From SG8-41 sp963802355 (lineage in GTDB: Bacteria > Pseudomonadota > Gammaproteobacteria > Burkholderiales > SG8-41), in contig CAWDIV010000028.1 in assembly GCA_963802355.1 (NCBI GenBank), forward strand, positions 186,001 through 250,000: a DNA stretch of 64,000 nt, in the 5' to 3' direction. Position 1 is the stretch's first letter, and each line of letters starts with the position of its first letter. The notes below the pieces were generated by a model. It was not told the origin of the DNA. It did no database searches and saw only the letters and a program-made list of their open reading frames with translations. The position numbers were made by a program, and so were the translations under genes. Below, piece after piece: positions 16,925-25,518 of this stretch.

Positions 16925-17146
16925 ATGCAATACAGAATCGACAGGCAATACTGGTGGTTCAGCAGCAAGTACGGATGGATGATCTGCGATCGTGGCGCGT
17001 CGTCGAGCGCCTGCCCCCGTTGCGGCGACCTTTTGTATCGCGTGCCACGACGACTAATCGATAGATTGTTCAGCTTCGGCCGGCGCCGCTTTCAGTGCGT
17101 GTCGCGTGCCTGCTGCTGGGAAGGCAATTTGCCGCTCGAACGCTGA
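16925..17146 (+). CDS. Small zinc-ribbon-like protein of unknown function
   Basis: A 73-residue basic protein. CPRCGDLLYRVPRRLIDRLF then SFGRRRFQC and CCWEGNL has one CxxC pair and a second Cys cluster about 30 residues on. This spacing resembles short betaproteobacterial zinc-ribbon proteins with the pattern C-x2-C, L-x-R, DRL, RxRC, C-x-WEG. Likely metal-binding; the partner is unknown. The start ATG is preceded by a weak GGGGGCAAG site. Confidence 0.55.
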   Translation: MQYRIDRQYWWFSSKYGWMICDRGASSSACPRCGDLLYRVPRRLIDRLFSFGRRRFQCVSRACCWEGNLPLER

Positions 17147-17346
17147 TGTGGTGCCTAGCTCAAGGCAATGCGGCAAGTTGCCGGGTAAAATAAACTCGCG
17201 TTTGCGGAAAGTCGAGCCTGAGATGACCCCTACGGCTCGCACGTGCGTAGGAGGAATCGTTTAATTGTCTCAAGCACCCCCCGTTTGCCAAAAGCAAAAG
17301 TCAGTAGCATCATTGGCTCAGGAGTCAGCGTTTTCGCGAGGGGATT

Positions 17347-17904
17347 TTGTTGATTACTCCGCACTTGCCTGACACTGGAAAGGCCGATGGGTTGCTTGCA
17401 TACATTTGCAACCTTTCTTGGCGGGCTGCCTTTCTGTCGCTTCTGGCTCCGGCAAGCGCTTGGGCCGACATATACAAATGGATCGATGAGCAAGGCAACA
17501 CAGTCATTTCCAACATCCGTCCTGCAAATCCCCAGAAGTTGACGAACTTCGAACTGATGGAGAAGGAGTCCAAGCCCGCGGCTACGCGTATGGAGCAAGC
17601 GCTTTTGGACAGGATCGATAGTCTCGAGCGTCGACTTCAGACGCAGCCGTATTCACCCCAGGTACCAGCAGGTGCTCCGTCGAACTACCATGGGGGGTAT
17701 TACCCTATACAGCCGCCGCCGCCCCCTCCACCACCCAGCAACTACAGCTACTCTCCAAGCTATTACCCGAGCTACCCCTATGATCTTTGGGTGCCTTCGT
17801 ATTCCTTCGTCTACCCCGCAAGGATTTTCGTAAATCGGCCGAACTTCAGGTTCTCCCACAGCGGCTCATTTCGTGGTTCGCGGATACATCACGGAAGGCG
17901 ATAG
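17347..17904 (+). CDS. DUF4124-domain exported protein with Pro/Tyr-rich C-terminus
   Basis: A 185-residue exported protein. A hydrophobic leader (WRAAFLSLLAPASAWA) precedes the DUF4124 signature DIYKWIDEQGNTVISNIRPA, a small beta domain common in betaproteobacterial envelope proteins. A short coiled region (about 75-97, LLDRIDSLERRLQ) and a low-complexity tail follow, with a run of eight prolines and a Tyr/Ser/Pro stretch (NYSYSPSYYPSYPYD). The start codon is probably TTG 17347, with GAGGGG upstream. Function unknown; the family is often linked to envelope maintenance. Confidence 0.75.
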   Translation: MLITPHLPDTGKADGLLAYICNLSWRAAFLSLLAPASAWADIYKWIDEQGNTVISNIRPANPQKLTNFELMEKESKPAATRMEQALLDRIDSLERRLQTQPYSPQVPAGAPSNYHGGYYPIQPPPPPPPPSNYSYSPSYYPSYPYDLWVPSYSFVYPARIFVNRPNFRFSHSGSFRGSRIHHGRR

Positions 17905-18082
17905 AGCGCGCGCTCTGCACCCAGCCGACGAACGCCTCGCTGCCGACGGCGCCTTTATCTAAAGTGTCGTGAGAGCACTCGAGCTGCCAGAGAGTCTCGA
18001 GGATGTCGCCTGTGGAAGCGATTGCCGATCAGCTCGTTTCAGCGCGGTGAGCGGCAGAGAGCGTATTGGAATATCGAGACCG

Positions 18083-19144
18083 ATGCGTCGCAAAACATTC
18101 TTCGAAGCCATCCGCCTCGTCCTGTTCTTCGCGCTCGCCCCGCTCACGGCGCCGGGTGCGTATGCACAACCCAAGCAAGCGGATAACCGCGATATCTATC
18201 TCTATCAGGGCGCAGACCGTGCGCAAAGACTGATCTCGCGGGCAAAAAAAGAAGGCGCCCTCACGCTGTATTCCACCATGACCCTGGAAGACGCGAGACC
18301 CCTGGTTGAAGCATTCGAGAAAAAATACGGGATCAAGGTCGAGATGTGGCGCGGGCTCAACCAGAAGCTGGTGCAGCGCGCCGTGGCCGAGGCGCGCGCA
18401 GGCAAGCACACAGTCGACGTATTCGAGGGCAGCGGGCACGGCATGGAAATCCTGTACCGGGAAGGACTGCTGGAAAAGTTCCACAGTCCGGCGTTCGCCG
18501 ACATCCCGCCGGAAGCGTTCCCGCGCCACGGCTATTACGCGCCGGACAACTTCCTGTTCCTGGTCATGGGCTGGAACACCAGGCTGGTGAAGCCGGAGGA
18601 TGTGCCCAAAACCTATGAAGACCTTCTGCAACCGAGATGGAGCGGCAATTTCGGGATAGAGGCGTCCAACATCGTCTGGTTCGCGGCCGTGGCCAAGGCC
18701 ATGGGCGAGGAAAAAGGCCTGGCCTACTTTCAGAAATTGGCGGCGATGAAGCCGCAGATGCGCAGCGGCCACACGCTCATGACGGAACTGGTGGCCGCGG
18801 GCGATATCCCGATCGTGTTGACTCTTTACAACCAGGCGGTGGACAAAATGAAGGAGAAAGGCGCGCCGATCGACTGGAAGCCGCTGCCGCCGGCATTCGG
18901 CCGCGCCGACGGCATCGGCGTGGCGAAACGGGCGCCGCATCCGCACGCGGCCTTGCTGTTCGCAGATTTCGTGCTGTCGCCGGAAGGCCAGCTCATCATC
19001 AAGGCGGCGAGCCGGGTGCCGGTCAATCGCAAGGTCGACAGCCCGTTCAACAAGGATCAATTCCGTATTATCGATCTGGCAGCGGTGCTGGACGAGTGGG
19101 ATACCTGGGAAAAGCGTTGGCACGCGCTGTTCCGGGGGAGATAA
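18083..19144 (+). CDS. ABC transporter substrate-binding protein (iron/AfuA type)
   Basis: A 353-residue periplasmic binding protein of the Fe(3+)/spermidine-like cluster. The signal peptide is LVLFFALAPLTAPGAYAQP. Then come the domain start GALTLYSTMTLEDARPLVEAF, KYGIKVEMWRGLNQKLVQRA, and hinge segments including YLNxxxx-like PRWSGNFGIEASNIVWFA. The fold can bind ferric iron, phosphonates or organic anions. No permease or ATPase gene follows; instead a dienelactone hydrolase starts 8 bp after the stop, so it may serve uptake for that catabolic unit. I chose ATG 18083; a GTG at 17969 opens the same frame. Confidence 0.88.
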   Translation: MRRKTFFEAIRLVLFFALAPLTAPGAYAQPKQADNRDIYLYQGADRAQRLISRAKKEGALTLYSTMTLEDARPLVEAFEKKYGIKVEMWRGLNQKLVQRAVAEARAGKHTVDVFEGSGHGMEILYREGLLEKFHSPAFADIPPEAFPRHGYYAPDNFLFLVMGWNTRLVKPEDVPKTYEDLLQPRWSGNFGIEASNIVWFAAVAKAMGEEKGLAYFQKLAAMKPQMRSGHTLMTELVAAGDIPIVLTLYNQAVDKMKEKGAPIDWKPLPPAFGRADGIGVAKRAPHPHAALLFADFVLSPEGQLIIKAASRVPVNRKVDSPFNKDQFRIIDLAAVLDEWDTWEKRWHALFRGR

Positions 19145-19151
19145 AAACAAA

Positions 19152-19961
19152 ATGACTCAAAACGCGCAACCGGTAAGCCTGGGCAGGGACTGCGAGGGTT
19201 TTCTATATTTTCCCCGTGGCCAGGCGCCCGCCGGCGCGGTGGTCATCCTGCACGAGCGCTACGGCCTGGTGCAACATACGCTGAATCTGGCGCAGCGGCT
19301 GGCCGATGATGGTTACGTCGCGCTCGCGCCCAACCTCTTCTCGCGCTGGCAGGGCGATCAGGAGGCCCTGCGGCGCGGCGAAGCGCGCGTAGTTTTGCCG
19401 GACCCGGAGGTCGCTGCAGTGGTCGACCAGGCGCTGGATTTCCTGAAGACGCACCCGCGCGTGGCGCCCGGGCGCATCGCTCTGATGGGCGTATGCCAGA
19501 GCGGGCGTTATCCTATCGTCGTTGGAAGCCGGCGGCGCGACCTGGCGGCCTGCGTGGTGTTCTACGGCGCCTCGCAGCAACGGGATTGGCAGGTATCCGA
19601 GCTGCAACCGCAACCGATGCAGGAGATGATGCGCCTGCTTGCCGCGCCGGCGCTGTTCGTGTTTGGCGAACGCGATCATACGATCTCACTCGATGACGTT
19701 CGCCGAACGCGCGATGCCCTGGAGGACGGCCGCCGCAGCTACCGGATGAAGGTATTCCCGGACATGCCCCACGGCTGGCTCAATGACACCATGCCCGGGC
19801 GCTACCGCCCGCAACAGGCGGAGCAAGCCTGGGATGTCCTACGCACGTTCCTCGCCGACGTTTTCGCCGGCACCTGGCCGGGGATCGGGCATGTGCGCTG
19901 GGAATTTGAAAGCGCGGCCGCGGTGGATTACGACTTCACGAAAAATGTGCGGCTGGAATGA
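19152..19961 (+). CDS. Dienelactone hydrolase family protein
   Basis: A 269-residue alpha/beta hydrolase. The nucleophile motif is GVCQSG with Cys115; Asp175 (FGERDHTI) and His207 (MPHGW) complete the Cys-Asp-His triad typical of carboxymethylenebutenolidase. DLH opens dienelactones to maleylacetate in chloroaromatic or modified ortho-cleavage pathways. The gene starts 8 bp after the binding-protein stop and overlaps the next gene by four bases (ATGA), so the three are probably co-translated. An iron alcohol dehydrogenase of the maleylacetate-reductase group lies at 44524-45681, a possible downstream enzyme, though far away. Confidence 0.9.
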   Translation: MTQNAQPVSLGRDCEGFLYFPRGQAPAGAVVILHERYGLVQHTLNLAQRLADDGYVALAPNLFSRWQGDQEALRRGEARVVLPDPEVAAVVDQALDFLKTHPRVAPGRIALMGVCQSGRYPIVVGSRRRDLAACVVFYGASQQRDWQVSELQPQPMQEMMRLLAAPALFVFGERDHTISLDDVRRTRDALEDGRRSYRMKVFPDMPHGWLNDTMPGRYRPQQAEQAWDVLRTFLADVFAGTWPGIGHVRWEFESAAAVDYDFTKNVRLE

Positions 19962-20593
19962 GCGCGCCCGAGCGTCTCGATCCCAGCCGCGCGGCGTTGC
20001 TGTTCTTCGACATGCTGAACGGTCATGTCAAGAAGGACGATCCGGCGACGAAGGCGCGCTACGCGCCGGTGATCGCGAGCGCCGTGCGTTTACTGGAAAC
20101 GGCGCGGCGCGCCGGCACGGTGGTGATGTACGCGGCCGCGCACCACCGGCCGGATAACGCAACCTCCGCTCACCTCGTCACCGACACCGATAACCGCTTG
20201 CGACCGCTTGCCGCCGGCGCGAGCCGCGAGCTCAAGCCGGTGGTTGCCGCCGGCACCTGGGAGGCGCAGGTGATCGACGAGCTCAAGCCGCAGCCGCAGG
20301 ACTACATGATCCCCAAGTTCCGCTGGAGCGCGTTCCACCAGACCTACCTGGATCTGGCGTTGCGCAACCGCAACATCCACACCCTGGTGATCTCGGGCGG
20401 ATCGACCGACGTCGGTGTCGCGAGCACCGCCTATGCCGCGCGCGACATGGACTACAGCCTCGTCATCGTCAGCGACGCCTGCACTTCGCCCGAACAGGAC
20501 AATCACGCGCAATTCATGCAGCGCATCTTCCCGCGCATGGCGCGCGTGCGAACCACGGAGCAGGTGGTTGCGATGCTTTCGGTCGGCACTTGA
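19958..20593 (+). CDS. Isochorismatase-like hydrolase lacking the usual catalytic Cys
   Basis: A 211-residue isochorismatase-fold protein. Asp18 (LLFFDML) and Lys120 (MIPKFRW) are at the usual catalytic positions. The nucleophile region reads SGGSTDVGVASTAYAARD, with Gly153 where cysteine hydrolases of this family (nicotinamidase, carbamoylsarcosine amidase) have Cys. Isochorismatase itself also lacks a Cys nucleophile, so a vinyl-ether hydrolase or other non-thiol mechanism is possible. It overlaps the dienelactone hydrolase by ATGA, implying translational coupling and a shared pathway. Substrate unknown. Confidence 0.85.
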   Translation: MSAPERLDPSRAALLFFDMLNGHVKKDDPATKARYAPVIASAVRLLETARRAGTVVMYAAAHHRPDNATSAHLVTDTDNRLRPLAAGASRELKPVVAAGTWEAQVIDELKPQPQDYMIPKFRWSAFHQTYLDLALRNRNIHTLVISGGSTDVGVASTAYAARDMDYSLVIVSDACTSPEQDNHAQFMQRIFPRMARVRTTEQVVAMLSVGT

Positions 20594-20621
20594 AGAGTGG
20601 CGCGGAACTGAAGGGCCGCCG

Positions 20622-21566
20622 TCAGGGCGAGGCGTGACCCCGGAAGATCTCCGGGATCGGCTGGCCCCAGGGTCCGGCGAGTCCCTCGCCGCGTTCCACG
20701 ACGTTGGGCGCGGTATGCGCGTTCAGCACATCGCTGTCGGCCCAATGCTCGTGCACGCGGCCCCAGGGATCGGCCCAGTAATCGAAAAACTGGCTGCCGA
20801 TCAGATGGCGGCCGAGGCCCCACATGTGTTGATAGCTCTTCGTCTTCAGATGCTCGTGGCCGACGAGGATGTCGTCGATATCGGCAGCCTCGAAGGACAG
20901 ATGATTGAGGCCGCTCTTGTCGCCGCGGATGCAGAAGAACGCGTGATGGTCGACGTAATCGTCGCCGCGGTCGAGGCGATTGAACGAGCCCACGACGTTG
21001 CTCTTCTCTCCCTCGTAGACTTCGTCCGAGCAGCGGAAGCCGAGCATCTCCCGGTACCAGCCGAGCGTCTTCTCGAAATTCTTCGACATGATGACGAAAT
21101 GGCCGAAGCGCTTGACATGCGAGGGGCCGCGCTCGATCCGGAACAGCTCGCCCTTGCGGCGGTACTTGTCGTTGCCGGAATTGACAGCCGGCCGCGACAG
21201 CGGGATCGGATCGAGCATCGCCATGCCGTGCACGACCTCGACCTGGTAGCCGTCGGGGTCCTTCAGGCGGACGCGCTTGCCGCCGCCCGGCTCGTCGATG
21301 TCCTCGATGGCGGACGCTCCCTCGACCCGCGACAGCCGGTCGAGATCCTCCAGGCTGGCAGCGTGCACGGCGATCCCGACATAACGCGGCTCGCCCAGTT
21401 CGGTCACGTGTATATGGTGCGGCGCGTCGGTTCCGCGCATGTAGAGCGCCGTCTTGGTCCGATCGGCACGCACCATGCCGAAATCGGTCAGGAACGCCTC
21501 TTGCCGGTCCAGATCGGGCGCGCGCAGCCGCCCATAAGCGAGATCGAAGGCCTTGATTACAGGCAT
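20622..21566 (-). CDS. VOC-family extradiol ring-cleavage dioxygenase-like protein
   Basis: A 314-residue two-domain vicinal-oxygen-chelate protein, the length of type I extradiol dioxygenases (BphC/XylE group). The N-terminal VOC domain (1-120) includes LRAPDLDRQEAFLTDFGM and ends PDGYQVEVVHGM. The C-terminal domain (about 135-290) carries probable Fe ligands His (RFGHFVI), His (LNHLSFEA) and Glu (RVHEHWAD). It would cleave a catechol-type ring between carbons 2 and 3. ATG 21566 follows GGGAGG; the frame starts four codons earlier. It converges on the dienelactone hydrolase/isochorismatase unit. Confidence 0.88.
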   Translation of the reverse strand: MPVIKAFDLAYGRLRAPDLDRQEAFLTDFGMVRADRTKTALYMRGTDAPHHIHVTELGEPRYVGIAVHAASLEDLDRLSRVEGASAIEDIDEPGGGKRVRLKDPDGYQVEVVHGMAMLDPIPLSRPAVNSGNDKYRRKGELFRIERGPSHVKRFGHFVIMSKNFEKTLGWYREMLGFRCSDEVYEGEKSNVVGSFNRLDRGDDYVDHHAFFCIRGDKSGLNHLSFEAADIDDILVGHEHLKTKSYQHMWGLGRHLIGSQFFDYWADPWGRVHEHWADSDVLNAHTAPNVVERGEGLAGPWGQPIPEIFRGHASP

Positions 21567-21689
21567 GGCGCCTCCCATGAAGTACGTCTCGGAAAATTCT
21601 AGGCCATTTCGCCGATCCCGGCGACCCTCGCTCGCACGCCGGACCCGCTATTGCCGCCCCGTGAACCTCCGCTGCTGCGCGGCGCGCGC

Positions 21690-21986
21690 GCCAGACTGAG
21701 CTGCGCGACCAGCTCGCGAATAGCCCGTTTCTCCGCCCGTTGGTGCTCGAATCTACCTACGGAGGCCAACGGCGTCCTGAAAGGTGACGTGTATGCGGTC
21801 GTCGCGCAGCCCTACGACGTTGTCAGCCGCGCCTTGCCGTCGATGGATCATTGGTGCGACATCCTGACGCTGCAATTCAACGTCAATAGCTGCCGCGCGC
21901 GCGGCTCAGGGCGCAGCGGCACCCTGAGCATTACCGTCGCCCGCAAGGCCGGCCAGCCGGTCGCTGACGCCCACCAGGTCGACGAA
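21690..21986 (+). pseudogene. Truncated third copy of the tandem secreted-protein family
   Basis: The DNA closely matches positions from about 14956 to 15230 of paralogue 2. LRDQLANSPFLRPLVLEST is in one frame; a four-base duplication (CTAC) near 21760 then shifts to EANGVLKGDVYAVVAQPYDV, HWCDILTLQFNVNSCRA and PVADAHQVD. The copy ends abruptly at DAHQVD, where an IS3-type transposase end is joined. It lacks the signal peptide and the last 130 residues. Confidence 0.9.
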
Positions 21987-22130
21987 TTCGGGGCCGTCGA
22001 TTGCATCGACGTGTTCTACAATCGGCAGCGTAGGCATCAAACGCTGGGTTATCTCAGCCCGGCGCAGTTTGAACAGCAGAGGATGGTCGCCAAATTGACT
22101 GTCCGACAAACCCGGGTTAGCTCACTCTGC
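21987..22130 (+). mobile_element. Remnant of an IS3-family element (transposase OrfB C-terminus)
   Basis: In frame with the truncated gene upstream it reads CIDVFYNRQRRHQTLGYLSP then AQFEQQRMVAK, the standard C-terminal end of IS3-family OrfB integrases. The following GACTGTCCGACAAACCCGGG resembles an IS3-type right end. Everything upstream of the OrfB C-terminus is gone, so it is a fossil of a deletion between an IS and the paralogue. Confidence 0.85.
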
Positions 22131-22160
22131 CTCAATTCCGTTCAATTCTGTTGCAGCTCT

Positions 22161-23186
22161 TCAGTGTCCCAGTCCCAGCGATCTGATTAGTGGGGCCCAT
22201 TTCTCGAGCTCGGTCTTGAGCATCGCCGTCGCCTTGTCGGGATTCGAGTCCGTGATCGGGTCCACCCCCAGCTTGACGAGCGCGTCCACGAACGAGCGAT
22301 CGGCCATGACCGTCGTCATCGCGCCGCTCAGGTGATCCACGACGCTGCGCGGCGTCCCTCCGGGAGCGAGCAGTATGTTGTAGGTGTAAGCGACCGCGCC
22401 GGGAACGCCGCCTTCCGCGGTCGTCGGAATTTCCGGGGCGCTCACCGAGCGTTCCTCCTTCATTACCGCCAGAGTACGCACGCGTCCCGACCGGTGGTGC
22501 GGGATTGCCCCGCTCAACGTCGTGCAGGCAATGGGAATCTGGCCGCCGATCAGTTCCGTCAGGGCGGGGCCGGCGCCCTTGTAAGGCACGTGCAGTATAT
22601 CGAGCTTGCCCGCGCGGATCTTGAGCAGCTCGCCAGCAAGATTGTTGATGCTGGCCACGCCCGAAGACCCGTAGGAATACATTCCCGGATGTGCCCTGGT
22701 GGCGGCGACCAGTTGCATGAGCGTCCGCGCGGGCACGCTCGGGTGCACCGAGACCGCGATCGGACCCGTGCCGATCGCCGTGACCGGCGCGAAATCCTTC
22801 ACGGGATCGTACGGCACGTTGGCCATCGCGATCGGACTGAGTGCGTGCGTGGACGTCGTGGCCAGCAGCAGGGTGTAGCCGTCGGGTTTCGCGCGGGCGA
22901 CCTCTCCGCTGCCGAGCGTGCCGGCGGCGCCGCCCCGATTGTCGATGATCAGTTGCTGGCCGAGGATCGGGGTGATCTTGACGCCCAGTTGCCGGCTCAC
23001 GTTGTCGGCCTGGCCGCCGGGCGGGAACGGCACGATGAGCCGGATCGCGCGCTCCGGATACTTCTGTGCCTGCACGGCGTTCGCGCACAGCAACGCGGCG
23101 CCGGCGACGATCAAGGATGCGGCGATACGACCGATGCGGTATCTGACCTGGGAAACTGGGAAACGGAAACTGGGGACAGACCACAT
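22161..23186 (-). CDS. Bug/TctC-family solute-binding receptor
   Basis: A periplasmic carboxylate receptor of about 341 residues. The hydrophobic leader is RIAASLIVAGAALLCANAVQ. Conserved blocks follow: KYPERAIRLIVPFPPGGQAD, LGQQLIIDNRGGAAGTLGSG, PDGYTLLLATTSTHALSPIA, VPYKGAGPALTELIGGQIPI and LLAPGGTPRSVVDHLSGAM. The true start is uncertain: ATG 23186 lies inside a GGGGACAGACCAC hairpin, and a non-ATG start closer to the leader is possible. It is the first of three consecutive TctC genes on this strand, separated by 80-180 bp. The PFPPGGQAD motif is the classic TctC type. Confidence 0.9.
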   Translation of the reverse strand: MWSVPSFRFPVSQVRYRIGRIAASLIVAGAALLCANAVQAQKYPERAIRLIVPFPPGGQADNVSRQLGVKITPILGQQLIIDNRGGAAGTLGSGEVARAKPDGYTLLLATTSTHALSPIAMANVPYDPVKDFAPVTAIGTGPIAVSVHPSVPARTLMQLVAATRAHPGMYSYGSSGVASINNLAGELLKIRAGKLDILHVPYKGAGPALTELIGGQIPIACTTLSGAIPHHRSGRVRTLAVMKEERSVSAPEIPTTAEGGVPGAVAYTYNILLAPGGTPRSVVDHLSGAMTTVMADRSFVDALVKLGVDPITDSNPDKATAMLKTELEKWAPLIRSLGLGH

Positions 23187-23225
23187 TTTTGTGATTTCAA
23201 TCGTCGGAAATCGTGGTCTGTCCCC
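23172..23225. repeat. REP-like hairpin with GGGGACAGACCAC arms
   Basis: GGGGACAGACCAC at 23172-23184 is the reverse complement of GTGGTCTGTCCCC at 23213-23225, with an inner GATTTC/GAAATC pair. This is a typical REP-type palindrome. A single GGGGACAGACC word also occurs at 11734. It overlaps the annotated start of the TctC gene. Confidence 0.85.
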
Positions 23226-23268
23226 AATAATATTATTCGTCACCATTATTCGTCACTCGTTTTTCGGC

Positions 23269-24249
23269 TCATTGGGGCTCGATGCCGATGTCCTTCACCA
23301 GCTTCGACCACTTGGACCGCTCGGAGCGGATGAACGCCGCAAATCTCTCGGGTGTCAGCGGGTGGGGCTGGAAACCCGCCTCCGCAAGACGTTTGCGCGT
23401 ATCCGGCTGGGCGAGCGCCGCGGCGAGGGCGGTGCGAATCCGGGCGAGCGTCTCCTTCGGCACCCCTGCGGGCGTGCACAAACCCTGCCAGGAGATGACC
23501 TCGAAGCCCGGCATGCCGGACTCGGCGATGGTCGGTACCTCCGGCAGATCGGGGTCGCGCGTCGCCGACGTGACCCCGAGCGCACGGACCTTGCCGCTGC
23601 GGAGCGCACCGATCAGCGTCGGCACGGTGGAAAACATCGCCTGCACCTGGCCCGCGATCAGGTCCACGATCGCCGTCCCGATGGCCTTGTACGGCACGTG
23701 GACGATGTCGATGCGGGCCCTCATCCTGAACAGCTCCATCGACAGCTGCGGCGAGGTCCCGACGCCGGCAGATGCGTAGTTGAGCTGGCCGGGACGCGAT
23801 TTCGCAAGGGCTATGAATTCTGCAATCGTCGTCGCCGGGAGCCCGGAATGCACGGAGAGCGCGTTGGGGTTGCTGGCGACCATCCCGACCGGCGCGAAAT
23901 CGCGCTCGGGATCGTAGCGGAGATTGCGGTAGAGCGCCGGGCTCACTGCGAGCGACGCGATATTGCAGGCGAAGAGCGTGTACCCGTCCGGTGTCGCGCG
24001 CGCCGCGACCTCGGCCCCGATGGTTCCCGAGGCTCCGCCCCGGTTGTCGACGATGACCTGCACGCCGAGCGCTTCCGTCAGCGCGGAGCCCGCGATGCGC
24101 GCGACGACGTCGGACGCGCCGCCCGCGGGGAAAGCCACGATGTAACGCACCGGCCGGTTCGGAAACTCCGGTTTCGCGGCCTGCGCCGGCGCTCCGCTGA
24201 CCGAGACCGCCAGTAATGCCAAGGTAGCAACAAGGCGAACGCTCTTCAT
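23269..24249 (-). CDS. Bug/TctC-family receptor, tandem copy A
   Basis: A 326-residue receptor starting MKSVRLVATLALLAVSVSGA. It has FPNRPVRYIVAFPAGGASDV, IVDNRGGASGTIGAEVAARA, TPDGYTLFACNIASLAVSPA, GVGTSPQLSMELFRMRARID and GLCTPAGVPKETLARI. ATG 24249 follows GGAGGCTGACG. It is highly similar throughout to the next gene (24429-25412), including the unusual FACNIASLAVSPALYR, so the two arose by tandem duplication. Ligand unknown; divergence in the pocket-lining loops may separate their substrates. Confidence 0.93.
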   Translation of the reverse strand: MKSVRLVATLALLAVSVSGAPAQAAKPEFPNRPVRYIVAFPAGGASDVVARIAGSALTEALGVQVIVDNRGGASGTIGAEVAARATPDGYTLFACNIASLAVSPALYRNLRYDPERDFAPVGMVASNPNALSVHSGLPATTIAEFIALAKSRPGQLNYASAGVGTSPQLSMELFRMRARIDIVHVPYKAIGTAIVDLIAGQVQAMFSTVPTLIGALRSGKVRALGVTSATRDPDLPEVPTIAESGMPGFEVISWQGLCTPAGVPKETLARIRTALAAALAQPDTRKRLAEAGFQPHPLTPERFAAFIRSERSKWSKLVKDIGIEPQ

Positions 24250-24428
24250 CGTCAGCCTCCTCGCTATCCCTCCCAGTCGCAATGCGGAGAACTGCAAATC
24301 CGACACCCTGCTAGAGACAGACCGCGGTGCCGGTGCCGCGCTTGGATTCGACTACCTTACGGGTTTCGTCGCGCCACACGCGCGTAAGTGGCACCTCAAC
24401 CCCGGCGGCAGCGAGCCACGCGCAGTCC

Positions 24429-25412
24429 TCATTGCGGCTTGATGCCGACGTCCTTGACCAGCTTGGCCCACTTGGTGCGCTCGGCGCGGATGAACGCCGC
24501 AAACTTGTCGGCGGTCAGCGGGGTGGGCTGCATACCCTGATCCGCAAGCTGCCTGCGTGTTTCAGGAAGCGCGAGCGCCGCATCGAGGCCGGCGCGAATC
24601 CGGACGAGCGCTGCTTTCGGCACCCCTGCGGGAGTGCACAGACCCTGCCAGGAGATGACCTCGAAGTCCGGCATGCCGGACTCGGCGAGGGTCGGCACGT
24701 CGGGTAGATCGGGGGCGCGCGTCGTCGACGTGACACCGAGCAAACGTATCTTGCCGGAGCGGGCCGCGCCGATCAGCGAAGGCACGGTGGAAAACATCGC
24801 CTGGACGTCGCGACCTGCCATCAGGTCCACCAGCGCCGGCCCGGCGCCCTTGTACGCGATGTGGACGATGTCGATGCCGGCGTTCATCTTGAACAGCTCC
24901 ATCGACAGCTGCGGCGAGGTCCCGACGCCGGCCGATGCGTAGTTGAGCGTGCCAGGACGGGATTTCACAAAGGAGATGAATTCCGCGATCGTCGCTGCCG
25001 GGATCGAGGGATGGACGGCGAGGGCGTTGGCCGTACTGCCGATCAGGCCGATCGGCGCAAAACCGGCGACGGGATCATAGCCGAGCTTGCGGTAGAGAGC
25101 CGGGCTGACAGCCAGCGATGCGATGTTGCAGGCGAAGATCGTGTACCCGTCCGGCGCCGCGCGGGCCGCGATCTCGGCCCCGACGGTTCCGCCCGCGCCA
25201 CCCCGATTGTCGATGATGACCTGCTGGCCGAGCCCTTCGGTCAATGCGGCGGCCACGATGCGCGCGACGATGTCGGTCGAGCCGCCCGGCGGAAACGGTA
25301 CGATGTAGCGCAGCGGCCGACTCGGAAACTCGGATCCTGCGGGCTGCGCGAGCGCGCCGCCAGCCGAGACCGCCAGCAATGCCAAGGTAACGACAAAGCG
25401 AACACTCTTCAT
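24429..25412 (-). CDS. Bug/TctC-family receptor, tandem copy B
   Basis: A 327-residue paralogue of copy A, starting MKSVRFVVTLALLAVSAGGA with FPSRPLRYIVPFPPGGSTDI, IIDNRGGAGGTVGAEIAARA and the shared FACNIASLAVSPALYR. ATG 25412 follows AGGAGGGCC; the frame extends 50 codons upstream without a better start. One residue is inserted in the LMAGRDVQAMFSTVPS loop relative to copy A. It lies about 180 bp upstream of copy A in the transcription direction, too far for tight coupling, but both could be in one transcript. Confidence 0.93.
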   Translation of the reverse strand: MKSVRFVVTLALLAVSAGGALAQPAGSEFPSRPLRYIVPFPPGGSTDIVARIVAAALTEGLGQQVIIDNRGGAGGTVGAEIAARAAPDGYTIFACNIASLAVSPALYRKLGYDPVAGFAPIGLIGSTANALAVHPSIPAATIAEFISFVKSRPGTLNYASAGVGTSPQLSMELFKMNAGIDIVHIAYKGAGPALVDLMAGRDVQAMFSTVPSLIGAARSGKIRLLGVTSTTRAPDLPDVPTLAESGMPDFEVISWQGLCTPAGVPKAALVRIRAGLDAALALPETRRQLADQGMQPTPLTADKFAAFIRAERTKWAKLVKDVGIKPQ

Positions 25413-25518
25413 CGTCGGCCCTCCTAGCTCACAATGTGGACAGCTTACGCCTGAGCTGGGCCGCGAGGCAACGCCGATTTTGAGATCCGCCTTACCGCCC
25501 TTCCGCGCTCCCGCCCGG

